This document shows positions 9,076-18,090 of a stretch of 64,000 nt of DNA, one piece after another. Under the pieces are notes generated by a model. The model did no database searches. It saw only the letters and a program-made list of their open reading frames with translations, and was not told the origin of the DNA. Source of the DNA: JABMOV01 sp964344305 (GTDB lineage Bacteria > Fidelibacterota > Marinisomatia > Marinisomatales > JABMOV01); the NCBI GenBank assembly GCA_964344305.1, contig CAYFMT010000013.1, positions 9,452 through 73,451 on the forward strand, written 5' to 3'. A program made the translations under genes and the position numbers. The stretch's first letter is position 1. Each line of letters starts with the position of its first letter.

Positions 9076-9570
9076 ATGGAAAACTCATATCTCTTCTTAA
9101 AAAACCTGGGTTGGGCCATACTTGTATTTCTCCTTCATCTGGTCCTGTCGGAATGGATATCCATTGGAGGTATCCGTCCTGACATTTTTGCGATATTCAC
9201 GATATACTTCACCATTCGTTGGGGTGGATTCTATGGCGTCATTCTTGGGTTTATTTGCGGACTTCTCATTGATCTTGGCGGTACGGGAAATTCCTTTGGG
9301 TTGTCAGCCATCATTTACACATTCATGGGATATACCACCGGTTGGTTATATAAAAGGAGATTTAACATCACAACACTCTATTTGACAGTGGGTTGTTCCA
9401 GCATTCTTGTTTTTGCATTGATGATTGATACATACCTCAGGTACCCAGTGTTACTTGATGCCAATTTATTTGGATTCTTTATGAAATGGATTGCTGTGTC
9501 TATATACACATTAGGGTTTATGCTGTTGCTACACTATGCCATCCCGTTAAAAAGGATGATTGTGGATTAA
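9076..9570 (+). CDS. mreD: Rod shape-determining protein MreD
   Basis: 164 residues, almost wholly hydrophobic, with five or six predicted membrane helices. The segment RPDIFAIFTIYFTIRWG followed by GVILGFICGLLIDLG is the conserved MreD core. It forms part of the inner-membrane elongasome with MreC, PBP2 and RodA. Its stop overlaps the PBP2 start (TAATG). Confidence 0.92.
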   Translation: MENSYLFLKNLGWAILVFLLHLVLSEWISIGGIRPDIFAIFTIYFTIRWGGFYGVILGFICGLLIDLGGTGNSFGLSAIIYTFMGYTTGWLYKRRFNITTLYLTVGCSSILVFALMIDTYLRYPVLLDANLFGFFMKWIAVSIYTLGFMLLLHYAIPLKRMIVD

Positions 9571-11336
9571 TGCTAAAAACCGTAAATCAGGTACCACGAT
9601 CCCGATTATATACAGCATATGGTATCATCATATTTTTTATACTCGTTCTAATCATTCGTTTTTTCCAGATTCAAATTCTTAGGTTTGAAACGTTTTCAAA
9701 AAAATCTGAAACCAATAGAATACGTGCTGTCTCAATTCCGGCTCCCAGGGGTCTGATCCTTGACAGAAATGGAACAATATTAGTTGATAACTACCCCACC
9801 TTTATCATTAATGTGATTCCTGGGGAGATTGAGGACAAAAATCAATCTTTCATGAGGGTCAGTGAATGTACAGGATTGGATATTTCTATCCTGATGGACA
9901 ATTACAACAAGTATTACCGTTCAAGATTCGTCCCTGTCCGCCTTGCAAAAGACCTCACGCTGGAACAAATCAGTGTTCTGGAGGAACATAAACTTGATCT
10001 TGCCGGCGTGCATTATAGCCATTTTCAGGAGCGGGTTTTTCCCTCCAGAATCCGCGGATCACATTTTCTTGGGTATGTGAAAGAAATAACAAGGGACATT
10101 TATGATAAACTTGAAAACCAGCCAAGATATGAACTGGGTGATCTAATTGGCTGGCAGGGATTGGAAAAGATTTATGAACAGGATTTGCAGGGCAGCAAAG
10201 GGGTCCAATACCAGGAAGTAAATGCCTACGGACAGGTGATGGGAATGGTTGGGGAAAAAATGGGTGAACCTGCTCAACCTGGTACCAACCTGATTTTATC
10301 TATTGATGCAGGTCTGCAGGAAATACTTGAAACGACTATGACCGATAAACAGGGTACTGTAATAATCTCGGATGCGAAGTCAGGCGGTATACTAGCCTAT
10401 GTCAGTGCACCTGATTTTCCACCAGATCTGTTTACAGGGATAACCCCGGCAGATGAGTGGAATAGAATACTAACAGATGCCTCAAGACCATTACTGGATC
10501 GTAATTCCAGTGGTTTATATCCTCCGGGATCAACATTTAAAATGATCACCCTTTTGGCCCTGGCAGAGCAACAAAAACTGGATCATAGCTTTGAGACAAC
10601 ATGCAATGGATCTTATGAATTTGGTGATAGGGTTTTCCGATGTTGGAATGAAGCCGGACATGGAAGCGTTGATCTTCGAAAGAGTCTGGCAGAATCATGC
10701 AATATATATTATTACCAGATTGTACAGAATCTTGATATTGATGAATGGTCAACCATCGCGAAATCAATGGGGTTTGGGCGCCGTGTTGGGATAGATATTC
10801 CCACAGAACAGAGGGGGAATATTCCATCGAGGAAATACATGAACAGTCGATATGGACGATATGGTTGGTCACGGGGAGCCCTTTTGAACCTTGCCCTAGG
10901 ACAGGGTGATATTGCTGTGACACCAATTCAAGTGGCGCAATATATAAATTTGATTGCCACAAATGGACAGACTAATAAACTTCATTTTCGTGCAGATCGA
11001 ATCGAACCGTTGGCTAAAAAACCGGTTTTCAGTGACAATAGCTGGAACTTGATCCATGAGTTGATGGAGGCTGTTGTGTATGATCCCGGGGGTACGGGAA
11101 AATCTGCCAATCCGAACATCCCCGGTGTGGTAGTAAAAGGAAAGACCGGCACTGCTCAAAATCCGCATGGCGAAGATCATGGCTGGTTTGTAGGCATAGC
11201 CGATGATGGAACAAATACACTCACTGCGACCATTCTCATCGAACATGGGGGGCACGGAGGACAGGTAGCAGCCCCCATCGCACGAAAGGCGTTCGATTAC
11301 CTGTTCAGGTCTCAAAATATGGCGGAAATCCCATGA
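9570..11336 (+). CDS. mrdA: Penicillin-binding protein 2, elongasome transpeptidase
   Basis: 588 residues from the ATG at 9570, which overlaps the mreD stop. The longer upstream reading lacks family similarity. One N-terminal membrane helix (about 13-34) is followed by the PBP dimerisation domain (SIPAPRGLILDRNG, NYPTFIINVIP) and the class B transpeptidase domain. Catalytic motifs: S321-T-F-K324 (GSTFKM), S376-C-N378, and K525-T-G527 (KGKTGTAQ). It cross-links peptidoglycan during side-wall growth and is the target of mecillinam-type beta-lactams. The ATGA overlap couples it to rodA, its glycosyltransferase partner. Confidence 0.96.
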   Translation: MLKTVNQVPRSRLYTAYGIIIFFILVLIIRFFQIQILRFETFSKKSETNRIRAVSIPAPRGLILDRNGTILVDNYPTFIINVIPGEIEDKNQSFMRVSECTGLDISILMDNYNKYYRSRFVPVRLAKDLTLEQISVLEEHKLDLAGVHYSHFQERVFPSRIRGSHFLGYVKEITRDIYDKLENQPRYELGDLIGWQGLEKIYEQDLQGSKGVQYQEVNAYGQVMGMVGEKMGEPAQPGTNLILSIDAGLQEILETTMTDKQGTVIISDAKSGGILAYVSAPDFPPDLFTGITPADEWNRILTDASRPLLDRNSSGLYPPGSTFKMITLLALAEQQKLDHSFETTCNGSYEFGDRVFRCWNEAGHGSVDLRKSLAESCNIYYYQIVQNLDIDEWSTIAKSMGFGRRVGIDIPTEQRGNIPSRKYMNSRYGRYGWSRGALLNLALGQGDIAVTPIQVAQYINLIATNGQTNKLHFRADRIEPLAKKPVFSDNSWNLIHELMEAVVYDPGGTGKSANPNIPGVVVKGKTGTAQNPHGEDHGWFVGIADDGTNTLTATILIEHGGHGGQVAAPIARKAFDYLFRSQNMAEIP

Positions 11337-12544
11337 TCCTTGCCATCGCAAAACGATTCAAGGATACATCTTCCAGTATTTTGATTATTGCGCTGTTTTT
11401 TACTTTTACTGGGCTTGTTACCCTCTACAGCATTGCACAAAACCAGACTGGGATAACGAGTTTTGATCGGCAACTAAGCTACCTGGTATTGGCTATCCTG
11501 GGATTTATTACCGTACTATTTATATCCAAGGATATAATTCACAAGTACATTTATGTAGCCTATGGTATTATCCTGGTTGCTGTAACGATTCCTTATTTTA
11601 TTGAGGCAACCGCAGGGACACATCGCTGGCTGCATTTTGGACCATTATCCATTCAGCCATCTGAGTATGCAAAATGGATTACTATCCTCGTGCTGGCTCG
11701 ATACCTTTCAGATCATAAACTGGTAGTAAAAAACTTTTCAGTGGTCATTGTCCCTATAATACTGGTAATTATTCCTACAGTTATTGTATTGAGACAGCCG
11801 GATCTGGGTACCGCAGCCGTATTAATGACACCGTTATTGCCAATGCTGTACTGGGTGGGTGCCCGACCCTATCATCTATTTTTGTTGATCGCTCCGATAT
11901 TAAGTGTTCTGACAGCATTTCATATGATTTCGTTTGTGATCTGGGCGGTAATACTGGCAGTGGTCTTGTACCTGTACTCCGATACAATTCTTAGGGGGAT
12001 CATAACATTTTTCTCAAATATATTTCTTGGATTACTGGCTCCCATTGGATGGAATTCCCTTCATGCATACCAGCAAAAAAGAATATTAACATTCATCAAT
12101 CCTGAATTGGACCCTCTCGGTGCTGCCTACCAGATCATTCAAAGTCAAACTGCTATTGGATCAGGTGGTTTCTTTGGCAAGGGATGGGGAGAAGGGACTC
12201 AAACTCATTTAAAATTCCTGCCTGTTCAGGAATCTGACTTTATTCTATCAGTTATTGGTGAGGAACTGGGCTTTGTTTTTGTCTTTTTATTGCTTGCCCT
12301 TTTTGGTCTGTTTATCGCAAGAATTGTCTTCAAAGCCTATCAATGTGATGACAGGTTTTCCGGGCTGGTATTGATCGGGATCGCATCTGTATTTCTTGCC
12401 CATGTATTTGTGAATTCAGCCATGACCATAGGATTGATACCTGTGAAAGGGTTACCATTACCATTTATTTCCGCCGGGGGATCATTCCTGTTGTCATGTT
12501 ATATTATGCTGGGATTAATCCTAAATATATCCACCAGGGAATAG
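11333..12544 (+). CDS. rodA: RodA, SEDS-family peptidoglycan glycosyltransferase
   Basis: 403 residues with about ten membrane helices. SEDS hallmarks are THRWLHFGPLSIQPSEYAK, GSGGFFGKGWGEGTQ, and the active-site loop FLPVQESDFILSVIGEELG with the conserved Asp at D302. The C-terminal GLPLPFISAGGS loop is typical. RodA polymerises glycan strands from lipid II together with PBP2. It is the last gene of the cell-shape block; the next gene begins after about 85 bases, with no clear hairpin terminator between. Confidence 0.95.
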   Translation: MILAIAKRFKDTSSSILIIALFFTFTGLVTLYSIAQNQTGITSFDRQLSYLVLAILGFITVLFISKDIIHKYIYVAYGIILVAVTIPYFIEATAGTHRWLHFGPLSIQPSEYAKWITILVLARYLSDHKLVVKNFSVVIVPIILVIIPTVIVLRQPDLGTAAVLMTPLLPMLYWVGARPYHLFLLIAPILSVLTAFHMISFVIWAVILAVVLYLYSDTILRGIITFFSNIFLGLLAPIGWNSLHAYQQKRILTFINPELDPLGAAYQIIQSQTAIGSGGFFGKGWGEGTQTHLKFLPVQESDFILSVIGEELGFVFVFLLLALFGLFIARIVFKAYQCDDRFSGLVLIGIASVFLAHVFVNSAMTIGLIPVKGLPLPFISAGGSFLLSCYIMLGLILNISTRE

Positions 12545-12628
12545 ATTAGGGCTTATCGTTTGTAGTTCCTCTCTATGAACGGTAAATTTCGCCCGTTAAA
12601 ATCGGTAAAATTTGACCAAAAGGTGCTT

Positions 12629-13447
12629 ATGAAGATATTCCGTTTCCCGCTCATTCTCTTGTTTGGTACTCTTTTCATTTCAGTCGGTTTTGCTCAAAAT
12701 GATGTAGATCGTGAGTTAAAAAGACTGAATGCAAAAATAAATCGTGAAAAAGTCAGAGTTGATTCACTGGATACGCAGATCAGGTTGCTATTGCCAGATT
12801 TACGGAATACACTTCAAGCAACAGTTGCAGCAAAAGCCCAAACGGATTCAGTTACAATCCTTCTTATAAACAGGATAAATACACTGCAAAACAAGATCAG
12901 GATGCTGGAAGATAAAGCTGCCTATACCGACAGTACCAATTTCGAAATCCTTGCTCAGTTGGTCATGATTGAGAATAAAATTGTTACACTGACAAATAGT
13001 TTTTCAGAAATTTATACGCTTAAGTCTGAAACACCTGAAGTCTCGGATGCGCGGAAAATCAGTCCAGCGCAGTATAAAAAGCAGTATATCTCAAATCTGA
13101 CTGATTACCAGAATGCTCAGTATGAGAATGCCGTGGTTGGATTTACCGAACTTGTGTTAAGCGACCCCATGAATGAACTGGCAGACAATGCACAATACTG
13201 GTTAGCTGAATGCTATTATTCACAAAAAAATTATAAACGAGCCATCATTGAATTCGAGAAAGTCTTCACATTTCCCGGTACGGACAAGGATGATGATGCT
13301 CAGTTGAAGCTTGGCTTATGCTATCAAAGTATGGGTGATCTTGAAAAGGCCAGAGATGAATATCAGAGGCTACTGGATTACTTCCCGGGAAGTGAATACT
13401 TTGAGAAAGCCAGAGAAACATTACGAAAACTAAATGTGGAAAATTAA
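12629..13447 (+). CDS. CpoB/YbgF-like periplasmic coiled-coil TPR protein
   Basis: 272 residues from the ATG at 12629. This start follows an AAAAGGTG ribosome-binding sequence and opens the signal peptide MKIFRFPLILLFGTLF ending at VGFAQ; an in-frame ATG 54 bases upstream would bury the signal. After cleavage there is a long coiled coil (about 30-120). C-terminal tetratricopeptide repeats follow, of the form YENAVVGFTELVLSDP / ADNAQYWLAECYYSQKNYKRAIIEFEKV / DDAQLKLGLCYQSMGDLEKARDEYQRLL. This is the CpoB (YbgF) layout, which in proteobacteria coordinates outer-membrane constriction with PBP1B. No tol-pal genes are adjacent, so the functional parallel is inferred. Confidence 0.8.
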   Translation: MKIFRFPLILLFGTLFISVGFAQNDVDRELKRLNAKINREKVRVDSLDTQIRLLLPDLRNTLQATVAAKAQTDSVTILLINRINTLQNKIRMLEDKAAYTDSTNFEILAQLVMIENKIVTLTNSFSEIYTLKSETPEVSDARKISPAQYKKQYISNLTDYQNAQYENAVVGFTELVLSDPMNELADNAQYWLAECYYSQKNYKRAIIEFEKVFTFPGTDKDDDAQLKLGLCYQSMGDLEKARDEYQRLLDYFPGSEYFEKARETLRKLNVEN

Positions 13448-13450
13448 TCT

Positions 13451-14278
13451 ATGTCTCAAAAAATATTCTATTTAACAACAGAAATTACTCCATTCGCCAA
13501 TACCGATGGTCTTGGTGAATATTCAGCAAAAGTCCCATTACTATTGCAGGAAAAAGGTCATGATATTCGTACAACTATTCCAAAATACGGGTACGTTAGT
13601 GAAAGAAAGTATATCCTGAGGGAAGTGATTCGTCTAAGAAGTATTCCATTCCAGTATGATGGTGAAGATGTCACTATTTCTGCAAAGAGTGCTTTTATTC
13701 CAAAAACAAGGGTCCAGGTTTATTTTCTAGAGGACGCAGAGCGATTCAAGCCTCTTACAAATCTTGTTTATAAGTCCAAAAATGGTCGTGTGCTATCTGA
13801 TATTGATGACAGGTTTGCCTATTTCAATAAGGCATCGCTTGCTATCCTGCCTCATCTTTTCTGGAGTCCAGATCTTGTCATGTGCAATGGATGGCAATCG
13901 GCATTTGTCCCCATCATTTTTAAGCAGATCTACCAGGGTGAAGAATTCTATGAAAAGCTTAAAACCGTTATGATTGTACATAATGTAGATGAATACTCAA
14001 CATTCAACCGATCTGCATACGAAAAAGCGGGCGTTGAATTACCTGACTCCATTACCGGTGATGATATTAATGCCTATGAAGTGGCTATTGAATTCGCAGA
14101 CAAAGTGATCATATACAATTACCCGGAACAGAATAACATGAAACTGCTTGAAAGCCTCCCAGCGGTGAAAAACAATCTGGACAAATGCTCCGTATTCGAC
14201 TGGACAAGCAGGGAAGAGCCTGATTATGCCGCCATTGCATCCCATATGGATGAAGAATTGCGGAACCTTGCTGACTGA
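13451..14278 (+). CDS. Glycogen/starch synthase-like N-terminal domain protein (GT5 catalytic-domain-only form)
   Basis: 275 residues resembling only the N-terminal Rossmann domain of GlgA-type glycosyltransferases: FYLTTEITPFANTDGLGEYSAKVP, then SPDLVMCNGWQSAFVPI and TVMIVHNVDEYSTF. Full GlgA is about 480 residues with a C-terminal domain that completes the nucleotide-sugar site; none follows here. The ADP-glucose-binding K-x-G-G-L motif of the first loop is NTDGL, lacking both the Lys and the first Gly. Similar stand-alone proteins are annotated as glycogen synthase in Bacteroidetes. Catalytic activity is doubtful, so a binding or regulatory role is at least as likely. It lies between a TPR protein and a lipoprotein, without other glycogen genes. 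Confidence 0.78.
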   Translation: MSQKIFYLTTEITPFANTDGLGEYSAKVPLLLQEKGHDIRTTIPKYGYVSERKYILREVIRLRSIPFQYDGEDVTISAKSAFIPKTRVQVYFLEDAERFKPLTNLVYKSKNGRVLSDIDDRFAYFNKASLAILPHLFWSPDLVMCNGWQSAFVPIIFKQIYQGEEFYEKLKTVMIVHNVDEYSTFNRSAYEKAGVELPDSITGDDINAYEVAIEFADKVIIYNYPEQNNMKLLESLPAVKNNLDKCSVFDWTSREEPDYAAIASHMDEELRNLAD

Positions 14279-14312
14279 TCTATAGTACATCCCTCTCAAA
14301 CGATAGGTAATT

Positions 14313-15551
14313 ATGAAACACGCAGTGGCTCTACTAGCTCTATTTGGCTTCATTGCATTCTTTGGGTGTGAAGAAAACCAGATTACATATGAAGATTTAA
14401 CACCTCCCTTTTCAAAGGATTCCCTGCGAATTGAAGAGATAGCATCACACACATATATGACTCCACCATCCATGGGATCATTTTCACGCTTGTACCTTGG
14501 AGATGTGGATCAATTTTCAAACCCATTTATCCTGTTGACAGTCAATCGGTACAGTTCCGGTCTCGCCATGGAAACGTTACTCGATACATCTCTTGTTCAA
14601 ATTGACAGCATCCTGCTAAAAATTATCAGCTCTGATACAACTCTTCCTACAATGTCAGAGTATTCCATATTCCATTTCCCCAACAGTGGTGATTCTGTGT
14701 ACAATGAGTTAAAAACACATTACCAGAATTCACCAGAAGCTCAGCTAGAATCAGAAAAAGTGTTTGTATCTGATACATCATTCTTTACACAGGTAGATTC
14801 CATTTATAATGACGACAGTACTGAAGTGGATGTGGAAAACACCTATTCACTTCGTTTCAAATTCCCTCCGTCTTTCTTGAGCCAGTTTGCAGATACATCC
14901 TCATCTGCTTCGAAAAATCGGACCTTAATGATTACACCACCTGCCGACTATACTGACCTGGCAGCTTTTTACAGTCGCGAAAGTGGTAACGGAGCGGTTT
15001 TTTATATCCATTATCATGATGAAGTAGAAGATTCACTGATCAAAAGAACAAGGTCATTTGCCATGAGCAGCGACTTAAATATGGTGGTTCCACCTTCCCT
15101 GGCAGCTGAAGATACAAATCACATTACACTTAGCAGGGGAAAAGGTTTGCAGTCCGTTCTCCAGTTTTCGATGGATCATGACGCTTTCATCGATCCTATA
15201 CTGATTTCAAAAGCAAATCTTGTCCTGTGGGAAGCAGATACCACAATTCCAGATCATCGAATACGATTGCTCACACTGTCCGAAGAACCACCGGGTTTTG
15301 AAAGCAGCTATGATGAAGATCCGTATGCCTACTTTCTTTCCTCTTCGTACATTGTCAATGGAACAGCTTCAAAAGGAAAGCTTGTTATGGACGTGAAAAG
15401 CATTCTTCAGGAAATGGTCATGGGCAATATTTCCAATCATGGTTTTAAAATCATCAGTACTGCTTCAAACCCATTTGATCTATTCTATTTTATGTCACCT
15501 GATTCACCAGAAAATGCACCCTATCTGGAGGTAGAATATGTTAAGGAATAA
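14313..15551 (+). CDS. Predicted outer-membrane or periplasmic lipoprotein, unknown function
   Basis: 412 residues with a lipoprotein signal peptide (hydrophobic run ALLALFGFIAFFG, lipobox FFGC, Cys19). The mature part is beta-rich, with segments like SLVQIDSILLKIIS and DPILISKANLVLWEADTT. This resembles carbohydrate-binding-like or DNRLRE-type jelly-roll regions that describe distinct structural units, but I cannot name a family. The coding region overlaps the next gene (a PorV-like barrel) by 14 bases, suggesting a lipoprotein/barrel pair. Confidence 0.65.
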   Translation: MKHAVALLALFGFIAFFGCEENQITYEDLTPPFSKDSLRIEEIASHTYMTPPSMGSFSRLYLGDVDQFSNPFILLTVNRYSSGLAMETLLDTSLVQIDSILLKIISSDTTLPTMSEYSIFHFPNSGDSVYNELKTHYQNSPEAQLESEKVFVSDTSFFTQVDSIYNDDSTEVDVENTYSLRFKFPPSFLSQFADTSSSASKNRTLMITPPADYTDLAAFYSRESGNGAVFYIHYHDEVEDSLIKRTRSFAMSSDLNMVVPPSLAAEDTNHITLSRGKGLQSVLQFSMDHDAFIDPILISKANLVLWEADTTIPDHRIRLLTLSEEPPGFESSYDEDPYAYFLSSSYIVNGTASKGKLVMDVKSILQEMVMGNISNHGFKIISTASNPFDLFYFMSPDSPENAPYLEVEYVKE

Positions 15552-16782
15552 ACTCCAGATTGGATTATTGTTCATTGGTATTGGTTTTGGACAGACCGTC
15601 ATGAATTCATTAGGGCTTGGAACACGTGTACTCGATTCCGGGTCTGCATCTATGGGGAACGGCTCAAATGTCATCACACCCAGTTTCACAAAGGATGTGT
15701 CACTCGGAAATCCTGCCACATGGAAAAACCTGGATTTCACATACATCCATACCGGTTATGGTGGAGGACAGGTATCTTTTTCCGGAGGAGGACTGACAGG
15801 GGCTTCCGGTTTGAATCGCGCACAGTTTATCGTGCCAATAAAGGGAAAAAATGCTTTTGGTATTACATTGCAGCCATACATGGCAAGAAAAGCCGAACTG
15901 GGATCCACTTCCACATCATTTACCACAGAAGGTGGTTTGAATGCCCTGACACCATCTGTCGGGATTCAATTAACCGAAAATGAGTCTATTGGAATCTCTT
16001 ACAGCCTGTTGTTTGGCTCATCCCGTTTTATTAAGAGTATGACATTGGACTCCGTGCTTTACGGCCAATCCAACAGAATCAGTCATTCAGGGAGTAACCT
16101 GGATGTTTACATTGCCTCTGATCGTCTAACATTAACGAACAAAACATTATTTCTATTTGGACACATTGGCTTCCCGGTCACTCCGGTAGATGCCACCATG
16201 TTGAAGTACCAGATGTTTGAGGATAACGATGGTTCCGGTCATCACAATACATCATCCACAACCGCCGAAGCGGATTTCCCAGTTCCTTCAACAGTTTCCC
16301 CTCCTGATACGATTGAGTTAGAGAGGGCCATGGCACCATTTGAGTTGGGAGCAGGGACAGATGTTGCCCTGAGTGAGAGACTTCATGTCACATCCGAATT
16401 TCGGATGATGGACTACAATTACTCATCACGTCTTGTTCAATCCACTCCTCTGAATGATGCCATAAACCAGTCACTGCATTTTCAGGCTGGGTTGACACAT
16501 TATAATAGAAATATTGTTCGAAATGCCGGTGATAGATTTACCTGGCGTACAGGAATATTCAGTAATCGTTATTCTCTGAAAAATTCCAGTAATTCCATAA
16601 TGGAAAATGGTATTTCTGTTGGGTTTGGTTTTATATTTGGGCTTACCAAAAACCAACTGGATTTATCTTATCAGTTTGGAATGAGAAGTGGAATTCCAGG
16701 GGTATCAAAAGAAATGTTTTCCAATGTGGCAGTTAGCATGAGCCTGAGTGACATCTGGTTCGTAAAAAGGAGAGAGTTATAA
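15538..16782 (+). CDS. Outer-membrane beta-barrel protein, PorV/PorQ-like (UPF0164-like)
   Basis: 414 residues. The N-terminal hydrophobic segment (LQIGLLFIGIGFGQ) is a signal peptide. The mature N-terminus has the family pattern GLGTRVLDSGSASMGNGS then SLGNPATW (compare GARAxGMGGAxxA...NPA in PorV/FadL-like barrels). Alternating beta strands follow to a C-terminal strand ending SLSDIWFV before a charged tail. It probably sits in the outer membrane. It overlaps the upstream lipoprotein gene by 14 bases and abuts the next TPR lipoprotein gene directly, so the three form one transcription unit. Confidence 0.7.
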   Translation: MLRNKLQIGLLFIGIGFGQTVMNSLGLGTRVLDSGSASMGNGSNVITPSFTKDVSLGNPATWKNLDFTYIHTGYGGGQVSFSGGGLTGASGLNRAQFIVPIKGKNAFGITLQPYMARKAELGSTSTSFTTEGGLNALTPSVGIQLTENESIGISYSLLFGSSRFIKSMTLDSVLYGQSNRISHSGSNLDVYIASDRLTLTNKTLFLFGHIGFPVTPVDATMLKYQMFEDNDGSGHHNTSSTTAEADFPVPSTVSPPDTIELERAMAPFELGAGTDVALSERLHVTSEFRMMDYNYSSRLVQSTPLNDAINQSLHFQAGLTHYNRNIVRNAGDRFTWRTGIFSNRYSLKNSSNSIMENGISVGFGFIFGLTKNQLDLSYQFGMRSGIPGVSKEMFSNVAVSMSLSDIWFVKRREL

Positions 16783-18066
16783 ATGAAGATATCATTTTCT
16801 AAGCTGGTCAGTATCAGTGTATTGGCTATCATGATGACCATGTGTGTGCCCCCTGCTGAGGATCCAGATGCCATCGATGCAGCCGAGCAGGCACGATTAG
16901 ATTCCCTGCGTGAAGTGAGATGTCCACGACTCATGAGCAGTGCAGCAGAGTATTATCGTAACCAGGATTGGAAAGAAACCGTTGATATCTATGGTCAAAT
17001 CCTGGATATGGGCTGCGATCAATGGAATCCTGCCTTTGCACCACCACAGGAAATTTATCTTTATTATGCCATTGCTTATGAATTTCTTGGCAGATTTGAC
17101 AGTTCAGAATACATTTTGCTGAAGGGATTGAAATCTCCAGCATTGACCGACGATCCAAATCTGATTAAACGACTGGCGTATTCCTATAAAAAGCAGAACA
17201 AGCAGGAAGATGAAATTATAGAACGTGAACGTCTCATGGATATTGATCCTGCAGACACTGAAAATCTCATGGAACTTGTTGAAGCCTATGGAAAATTAGG
17301 CGACTGTGACAGGCAAATCGATATTCTGAGAAATATCCTTGAGATAGAGCCCAACAATGAGATCGCAAAAGGTGAGCTGGTGGTGGCTTATGAAAGTTGT
17401 GGTCGAGACATTCTTGAAATATACGCAGAACGTTGTGAAAGTAATCCGGAGAATATTTCATTTTGCTTGGATTATGCTGACAAGCTTGTGGATGCAGATC
17501 GAGCCGATGAAGCAATTTCCGTACTCCAGGGCGTTATCTCCATCGACAATACGTCCAAAATTGCCTACAAACGGTTGGCAAAAGCGTATGAAACCATCGA
17601 TGATCTTGAGAATGCGTCAAGGTCCTACGAAGAGTTGTTTAAAATTGACCCCAGGGATGTATCTATCGCATTGAAAGTTTCAGAAGTGAATACACTTGCG
17701 GAAGATTTTGGAAAAGCGATCCACTGGGCAGATAAAGCCATTCAAATCTCTGATGAAAGTGGAGATGCACTCGGTCAAAAAGGACAGGTATATTATAAAG
17801 CATTGAGTTATTGCCGTAGCGAAGATATTTCCGATAGCGATCGTATTGTTGCCGCATTTGCCTATAAATATTTCAAACAGGCAGAAGAAAAGGGAAATAG
17901 AAAGTATCGTGGAAGCATTACGTGGCTGGAAGACAATGAAGTATTGTTTGAGAAAGCCAACTGGTTTATGCTGGATAATGAGAAAAAACGTCGTGGCTGG
18001 GTGAAACCAGAATCATCCTGTTACAAGTGGGTGAACGAAAAGTTAGATAAAGAACCTTCCTGGTAA
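16783..18066 (+). CDS. Tetratricopeptide-repeat lipoprotein
   Basis: 427 residues. A signal sequence (LVSISVLAIMMTM) precedes Cys21; MTMC is a weak lipobox, so lipidation is likely but not certain. The rest is a run of TPR units, e.g. AAEYYRNQDWKETVDIYGQIL, YAIAYEFLGRFDSSEYILLKG, LVEAYGKLGDCDRQIDILRNIL, RLAKAYETIDDLENASRSYEEL and GKAIHWADKAIQ, covering nearly the whole protein. Such proteins act as periplasmic scaffolds. It starts immediately after the preceding TAA. Partner unknown, perhaps the barrel encoded upstream. Confidence 0.75.
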   Translation: MKISFSKLVSISVLAIMMTMCVPPAEDPDAIDAAEQARLDSLREVRCPRLMSSAAEYYRNQDWKETVDIYGQILDMGCDQWNPAFAPPQEIYLYYAIAYEFLGRFDSSEYILLKGLKSPALTDDPNLIKRLAYSYKKQNKQEDEIIERERLMDIDPADTENLMELVEAYGKLGDCDRQIDILRNILEIEPNNEIAKGELVVAYESCGRDILEIYAERCESNPENISFCLDYADKLVDADRADEAISVLQGVISIDNTSKIAYKRLAKAYETIDDLENASRSYEELFKIDPRDVSIALKVSEVNTLAEDFGKAIHWADKAIQISDESGDALGQKGQVYYKALSYCRSEDISDSDRIVAAFAYKYFKQAEEKGNRKYRGSITWLEDNEVLFEKANWFMLDNEKKRRGWVKPESSCYKWVNEKLDKEPSW

Positions 18067-18090
18067 TCAATAATTTTCGGGAGGATTTAC

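Noticed and set aside
12575..12628. Upstream extension of the CpoB-like gene by 18 residues
   Set aside because: It would place charged residues before the signal peptide, and the ATG at 12629 has its own ribosome-binding sequence.
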